Position numbers and translations under genes: made by a program. A stretch of 8,428 nt of DNA from an uncultured Kiritimatiellota bacterium (lineage in GTDB: Bacteria; Verrucomicrobiota; Kiritimatiellia; RFP12; UBA1067): NCBI GenBank assembly GCA_934667295.1, contig CAKULR010000067.1:1-8428 (forward strand), in the 5' to 3' direction. Shown one piece after another: positions 4,243 through 8,428 of the stretch. Position 1 is the stretch's first letter. Each line of letters begins with the position of its first letter. Under the pieces are notes generated by a model. That model ran no database searches and was not told the DNA's origin. It was given only the letters and a program-made list of their open reading frames with translations.

Positions 4243-7200
4243 ATGCACGATTTCGTCCACCTCCACGTCCACACCACGTATTCGCTCCTCGACGGCCAGT
4301 GCGCCATCAAGCCGCTCGTGAAGCGCGCCCGCAAGCTGGGCATGAAGGCGCTCGCCGTGACCGACCACGGCAACCTCTTCGCCCTCAAGGCGTTCTACGA
4401 CGAGTGCCGCTCGAAGAAGGGCTATGACGACCTGCCGCCGATCAAGCCGATCCTCGGCTGCGAAGCCTATGTGACGACGAGCGGCGACTACCGGAGCCGC
4501 AACAAGGAGGAGAAGCGGCGCCACCTGATCCTGCTCGCGAAGAACCTCACGGGCTACCACAACCTCGTGCGCCTCCTCTCCGAGGCGTGGATCAACGGCT
4601 TCTACCACACGGCGCGCATCGACCACACGCTGCTGGAGAAGTACCACGAGGGGCTGATCTGCTCGGCGGCGTGCATCGCGGGCGAGGTGGCGCACGCGAT
4701 CGACATCGGGCGCCTGGACGAGGCGGAGAGGGTGGCGAAGTGGTACAAGGACCTCTTCGGGGACGACTTCTACCTGGAGGCGATGCTCCACAAGTCCGTG
4801 AAGACGAACATCCCCGGCGTCGCGATCGACGACCACCGCAAGCTCTACGCCCGCCAGGTGGAGGTGGTGAAGGGGATGGTCGAAATCGGGAGGCGGCTCG
4901 ACATCCCCGTCGTCGCGACGAACGACGTCCACTTCCTCGACGCGGCGGACGACCCGTCCCATGACCTCCTCCTCTGCCTCTCCACGCAGAAGAAGATCTC
5001 CGACGACTCGCGCATGATCTACACGGGCGAGGAGTGGTTCAAGGACGGCGACGCGATGGCCGCGCTCTTCCCCGAGCATCCCGAATTCCTCGCGAACACC
5101 GTCGCGCTCGCCGAGAAGGTGGAGGAGTACAAGCTCGACTCGGACCCCATCATGCCGAAGTTCCCGATCCCGGCCTCGTTCGGCACGGAGGAGGAGTACG
5201 CGCGGAAGTACGACGAGGCGGCGCTGCGCGAGCAGTTCAACACGGACGACAAGCCCAACAACTTCGAGCGCCTGGGCGGCTACGACAAGGTGCTGCGCAT
5301 CAAGTTCGAGGCCGACTACCTCGCCTCGCTCGTGTGGGAGGGCGTGAAGCGGCGCTGGGGGGACCCGATCCCGAAGGAGGTCTCCGAGCGCGTCCAGTTC
5401 GAACTCGACACGGTGCGCACGATGGGCTTCCCCGGCTACTTCCTCATCGTCCACGACTACATCGCCGCCGCCCGCAGCATGGGCGTATGGGTGGGGCCGG
5501 GGCGCGGGTCCGCCGCCGGTTCGGCCCTCGCCTACGCGATCGGCATCACGAACGTCGACCCCATCAAGTACGACCTCCTGTTCGAGCGCTTCCTGAACCC
5601 CGACCGCATCTCCATGCCGGATATCGACGTGGACTTCGACGACGCGGGGCGCGGGCGCGTGCTCGAATACGTCACGCAGAAGTACGGGCAGGACCACGTG
5701 GCGCACATCGTCACGTTCGGGCAGATGGCCGCGAAGAGCGCGATCAAGGACGTGGGGCGCGCGATGGAATACCCGCTCGCCGACACGAACAAGCTCGCCT
5801 CCTACGTGCCCGACACGCCCAAGATCACCTTCAAGGCGGCGATGAGCGCGACGGACAAGCACGGCGAGCCGAACAAGGACTACTCGCCCGACCTCGTGGC
5901 GGCCTTCAAGGACGAGACGACGTTCACCGACTCCGCGAACCACGTCCACACGATCAAGGAGCTGATGGACTACGCGGCGCGCCTCGAAGGCTGCATCCGC
6001 CAGCCCGGCATCCACGCCTGCGGCATCCTCATCTCGCGCGACCCGCTCATGGACACGCTGCCCGTGATGCCCACGCCCGAGGAATCCCTTCTCTGCACGC
6101 AGTACGACGGCCACTTCGTGGAGCCGGTCGGCCTCCTGAAGATGGACTTCCTCGGCCTCAAGACGCTCACGGTCGAGAAGGAGTGCGTGGCGCTCATCAA
6201 GAAGTTCCGGGGCGTGGACCTCAACCCCGACGACATCCCCGACGACGACGCGGAGACGTACAGGCTCTTCGGGCGCGGCGAGACGACGGGCCTCTTCCAG
6301 TTCGAATCGGACGGGATGAAGAAGTACCTGATGGAGCTCCAGCCCGAGCGTTTGCCCGACCTCGTGGCCATGAACGCCCTCTACCGTCCGGGCCCGCTCG
6401 CCTACATCCCCACCTTCATCGCGCGCAAGCAGGGGCGCGAGCCGATCAAGTACGACCATCCGCTGATGGAGAAGTACCTGAAGGACACGTACGGCGTGAC
6501 GGTCTACCAGGAGCAGGTGATGCTGCTCTCGCGCCTCCTGGGGGGCTTCACGCGCGGCATGTCCGACAAGCTGCGCAAGGCGATGGGCAAGAAGCAGCTC
6601 GCCGTGATGGAGGAGCTGAAGGTCAAGTTCGTGGACGGCTGCCTCGCGAACCCGGAGTTCCGCATCGGCGAGTGGAAGGACGAGAAGAAGGCGCGCACGC
6701 TGATCGACAAGATCTGGGACGACTGGAAGGCGTTCGCGTCCTACGCCTTCAACAAGTCGCACGCCGTGTGCTACGCCTGGGTGGCCTACCAGACCGGCTA
6801 CATGAAGGCCCACTACCCGGCCGAGTTCATGTGCGCGCAGATCTCCTCCGAAATCGGCAACTTCGACAAGCTGCCCGGCTTCGTGGCGGAGGCGGACGCG
6901 ATGGGCCTCGAAGTGAAGCCGCCCGACGTCAACAGGGCCTACGCGCGCTTCTCCCCCGTCGAGGGCGAGCACGCGATCATCTACGGCCTCGCGGGCGTGA
7001 AGGGCGTGGGCGAGGCGGCGGCGGAGGCGATCGTCGCCGAGCGCGAGAAGAACGGGCCCTACAAGGGGCTGATGGACTTCTGCACGCGCCTGTACGGCAC
7101 GGCGACCGTGAACCGGCGCGTCCTCGAAAACCTCGTGAAGTGCGGCGCGTTCGATTCGCTCGCCGCCGCGACGCCCGGCTGCCCCCGCGCGCGCTACTTC

Positions 7201-8154
7201 AACACCATCGAATTCGCCCTCAAGCGCGCGGCCGCGCGCGGACGCGAGCGGGCGAGCGGGCAGATGGACATGTTCGGGATGCTCGCGCCGGGCGAGGACG
7301 AGAGCGATGCCGAGCTCGCGAACTGCCCGCCCTGGCCGCAGGCGCAGGGCTTCAAGGACGAACGCGACCTCTGCGGCATCTACCCGACGGGGCATCCGCT
7401 CGGCGCGTACGGGAAGGTGCTGGGGTCGCTCTCGACGTTCTCGCCCGCGTCGCCGCCGGAGATCCCGATGATGCTCGAAGTGAACGCGGAACGTCCGCTC
7501 CGCCAGCCCGTGCGCCTCGCGGGGATGCTCAAGGCCTGCACGGTGCGCATGGGCAAGCCGAAGCCGAAGCGGGAGAAGGGCAAGGACGTGAAGGATGCGT
7601 TCGGCAACGTCGTGATGCTGCCGCCGGAGCCGTGGGCGGTCCTCCTGCTGGACGACGGCGGCGACACGGAGATGGAGGCCCTCTGCTTCGCGAAGACGTT
7701 CGCGAAGTACAAGGAGTGGCTGCCGGGCGAGGTGGACCAACCGGTGCTCGTCTGCGGCGAGCTTTCCCACCGCACCGACCGCGACACGCACGAGGAGACG
7801 CCCGAGATCCAGTTCATCGCGCGCGAGGTCTACCGCCTGTCGGACGGCCTCCGTCGCTTCTCGCAGGCCCTCCACGTCACGATGAACTACGACGACCCCG
7901 ACCTCCTGAAGAAGGGGGCCGCGCTCAAGGGGCTCGCCGCCACGTGGCCCGGCAAGGTGAAGGTCGCCATCGACCTCGTCTGGGCGAACGGCGCGCGCGC
8001 GGAGATCGACAGCGGCGTGGAGGGCGTGGAGCTCACGCCCGAATTCCTCACCGCGCTCAACCGCCTCCAGAAGAACGAACCCTACTCGCTCGCGACGGTG
8101 AAGGACATCTTCCTCGAACCGCCCGAACCGAAGCCCTGGGAGCGCCGTCGGTGA
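4243..8154 (+). CDS. dnaE: DNA polymerase III alpha subunit
   Basis: This is the replicative polymerase, family C, 1303 residues against about 1160 in E. coli. The N-terminal PHP domain opens with HLHVHTTYS (6-14) and TDHGN (40-44). All nine usual metal ligands appear present: H8, H10, D17, H42, E74, H94, C144, D228 and H230. The polymerase core has VGPGRGSAAG (417-426), catalytic PDIDVDF (D460, D462), the third Asp in KMDFLG (D635), ALYRPGP (712-718) and YAFNKSHA (834-841). A helix-hairpin-helix lies at about 913-935. QMDMF (1007-1011) is the sliding-clamp motif. An OB fold spans about 1089-1185, followed by a C-terminal, probably tau-binding region. Residues about 320-357 look like an insertion relative to common DnaE proteins. 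The start at ATG 4243 leads straight into the conserved N-terminus; its ribosome binding site is weak (GAGCGG). The TGA overlaps the next gene by 4 nt. Confidence 0.98.
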   Translation: MHDFVHLHVHTTYSLLDGQCAIKPLVKRARKLGMKALAVTDHGNLFALKAFYDECRSKKGYDDLPPIKPILGCEAYVTTSGDYRSRNKEEKRRHLILLAKNLTGYHNLVRLLSEAWINGFYHTARIDHTLLEKYHEGLICSAACIAGEVAHAIDIGRLDEAERVAKWYKDLFGDDFYLEAMLHKSVKTNIPGVAIDDHRKLYARQVEVVKGMVEIGRRLDIPVVATNDVHFLDAADDPSHDLLLCLSTQKKISDDSRMIYTGEEWFKDGDAMAALFPEHPEFLANTVALAEKVEEYKLDSDPIMPKFPIPASFGTEEEYARKYDEAALREQFNTDDKPNNFERLGGYDKVLRIKFEADYLASLVWEGVKRRWGDPIPKEVSERVQFELDTVRTMGFPGYFLIVHDYIAAARSMGVWVGPGRGSAAGSALAYAIGITNVDPIKYDLLFERFLNPDRISMPDIDVDFDDAGRGRVLEYVTQKYGQDHVAHIVTFGQMAAKSAIKDVGRAMEYPLADTNKLASYVPDTPKITFKAAMSATDKHGEPNKDYSPDLVAAFKDETTFTDSANHVHTIKELMDYAARLEGCIRQPGIHACGILISRDPLMDTLPVMPTPEESLLCTQYDGHFVEPVGLLKMDFLGLKTLTVEKECVALIKKFRGVDLNPDDIPDDDAETYRLFGRGETTGLFQFESDGMKKYLMELQPERLPDLVAMNALYRPGPLAYIPTFIARKQGREPIKYDHPLMEKYLKDTYGVTVYQEQVMLLSRLLGGFTRGMSDKLRKAMGKKQLAVMEELKVKFVDGCLANPEFRIGEWKDEKKARTLIDKIWDDWKAFASYAFNKSHAVCYAWVAYQTGYMKAHYPAEFMCAQISSEIGNFDKLPGFVAEADAMGLEVKPPDVNRAYARFSPVEGEHAIIYGLAGVKGVGEAAAEAIVAEREKNGPYKGLMDFCTRLYGTATVNRRVLENLVKCGAFDSLAAATPGCPRARYFNTIEFALKRAAARGRERASGQMDMFGMLAPGEDESDAELANCPPWPQAQGFKDERDLCGIYPTGHPLGAYGKVLGSLSTFSPASPPEIPMMLEVNAERPLRQPVRLAGMLKACTVRMGKPKPKREKGKDVKDAFGNVVMLPPEPWAVLLLDDGGDTEMEALCFAKTFAKYKEWLPGEVDQPVLVCGELSHRTDRDTHEETPEIQFIAREVYRLSDGLRRFSQALHVTMNYDDPDLLKKGAALKGLAATWPGKVKVAIDLVWANGARAEIDSGVEGVELTPEFLTALNRLQKNEPYSLATVKDIFLEPPEPKPWERRR

Positions 8155-8428
8155 AAGAGCATTCCGATACGCTGCGCATTGAGCTGACAGGTTCCGTACC
8201 GAAGGACTTCGGCCTGACGAAGGCCGGGGTGAAGCGTGCCGCCGCCTTCTTTGCGGCGCGCTCGCGGGCGCGCGTGGGCGGCACGTGGCACGAGGTCGTG
8301 GTCCACCTCGTGCGCGATGCGGCCTCGGACGACCTGCACCGCGCGATCATGGGGATCGCGGGCGCGACGGACGTCATCACGCAGGCCTACGACGCCATCC
8401 CCCCCGAGCCGCCGGGCCTCTCCGGCGA
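8151..8428 (+). CDS. ybeY: Endoribonuclease YbeY, N-terminal part (runs off window)
   Basis: A GTG start at 8151 overlaps the dnaE stop as GTGA, with GGGAG (8138-8142) 8 nt upstream. The frame stays open to the window end (92 codons). The translation has HEVVVHLVRD, then the block LHRAIMGIAGATDVITQAYD (about 64-83) and PPEPPGLSG, corresponding to the YbeY segment 'N...T(D/N)VLSFP...GE(L/I)'. YbeY is a zinc-dependent RNase in 16S rRNA 3' maturation and ribosome quality control. Its HxxxHxxxxxH metal motif would lie past the window edge and cannot be checked here. The match is by family pattern only, because the segment is partial and divergent. Confidence 0.72.
   Translation, partial: MKEHSDTLRIELTGSVPKDFGLTKAGVKRAAAFFAARSRARVGGTWHEVVVHLVRDAASDDLHRAIMGIAGATDVITQAYDAIPPEPPGLSG

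Noticed and set aside
3289..7875. A continuous 1528-codon reading frame on the minus strand opposite dnaE and the SGNH gene
   Set aside because: It is the antisense shadow of GC-rich dnaE codons. The translation is arginine-, valine-, histidine- and leucine-rich low-complexity text without a domain, and the + strand encodes a clear DnaE over the same bases.

Overview
This is a GC-rich bacterial window in which every recognisable gene lies on the + strand. The bacterium is probably from the Planctomycetes-Verrucomicrobia-Chlamydiae group, and my best guess is a Kiritimatiellota-like lineage. That guess rests on remembered resemblance: the form of the YbeY and SGNH proteins, the secreted beta-propeller protein, and the short REP-like hairpins that read 'GGGAGGGACGC...GCGTCC'. 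I could not run a search to test it. Coding density is high and the genes overlap or nearly touch, except for one gap of about 0.9 kb in the middle.

Left block (1-2543): the 3' part of a SAM-dependent methyltransferase (Methyltransf_32-like) whose reading frame is open at the window edge, an 83-residue FmdB-type zinc-ribbon protein 1 nt downstream, and a secreted protein of 460 residues with beta-propeller glycosidase-like features 10 nt further on. The spacing suggests one transcript.

Middle block (2544-3492): a tRNA-Ser(UGA) with its own TATAAT box and encoded CCA, a long hairpin just after it, about 200 nt of lower-GC DNA with no convincing gene, and then a dense mosaic of short repeats. 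These are two REP-like hairpins in opposite orientation, a 15-bp tandem pair, a 35-37-bp tandem repeat with palindromic junctions, an extended -10 promoter, and an 18/19-bp tandem duplication. Each copy of the last duplication carries a purine-rich stretch followed by an ATG. The mosaic ends exactly at the next gene and is the most unusual part of the window.

Right block (3493-8428): a secreted SGNH hydrolase, the DNA polymerase III alpha subunit (dnaE, 1303 residues, with a complete set of PHP metal-ligand residues and a QMDMF clamp-binding motif), and the start of ybeY. The SGNH gene ends 9 nt before dnaE, and dnaE overlaps ybeY by 4 nt (GTGA). The three are probably co-transcribed from the promoter in the repeat mosaic. 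That would put a secreted hydrolase at the head of a replication and RNA-maturation operon. I saw no CRISPR array, transposase, phage gene or defence system.
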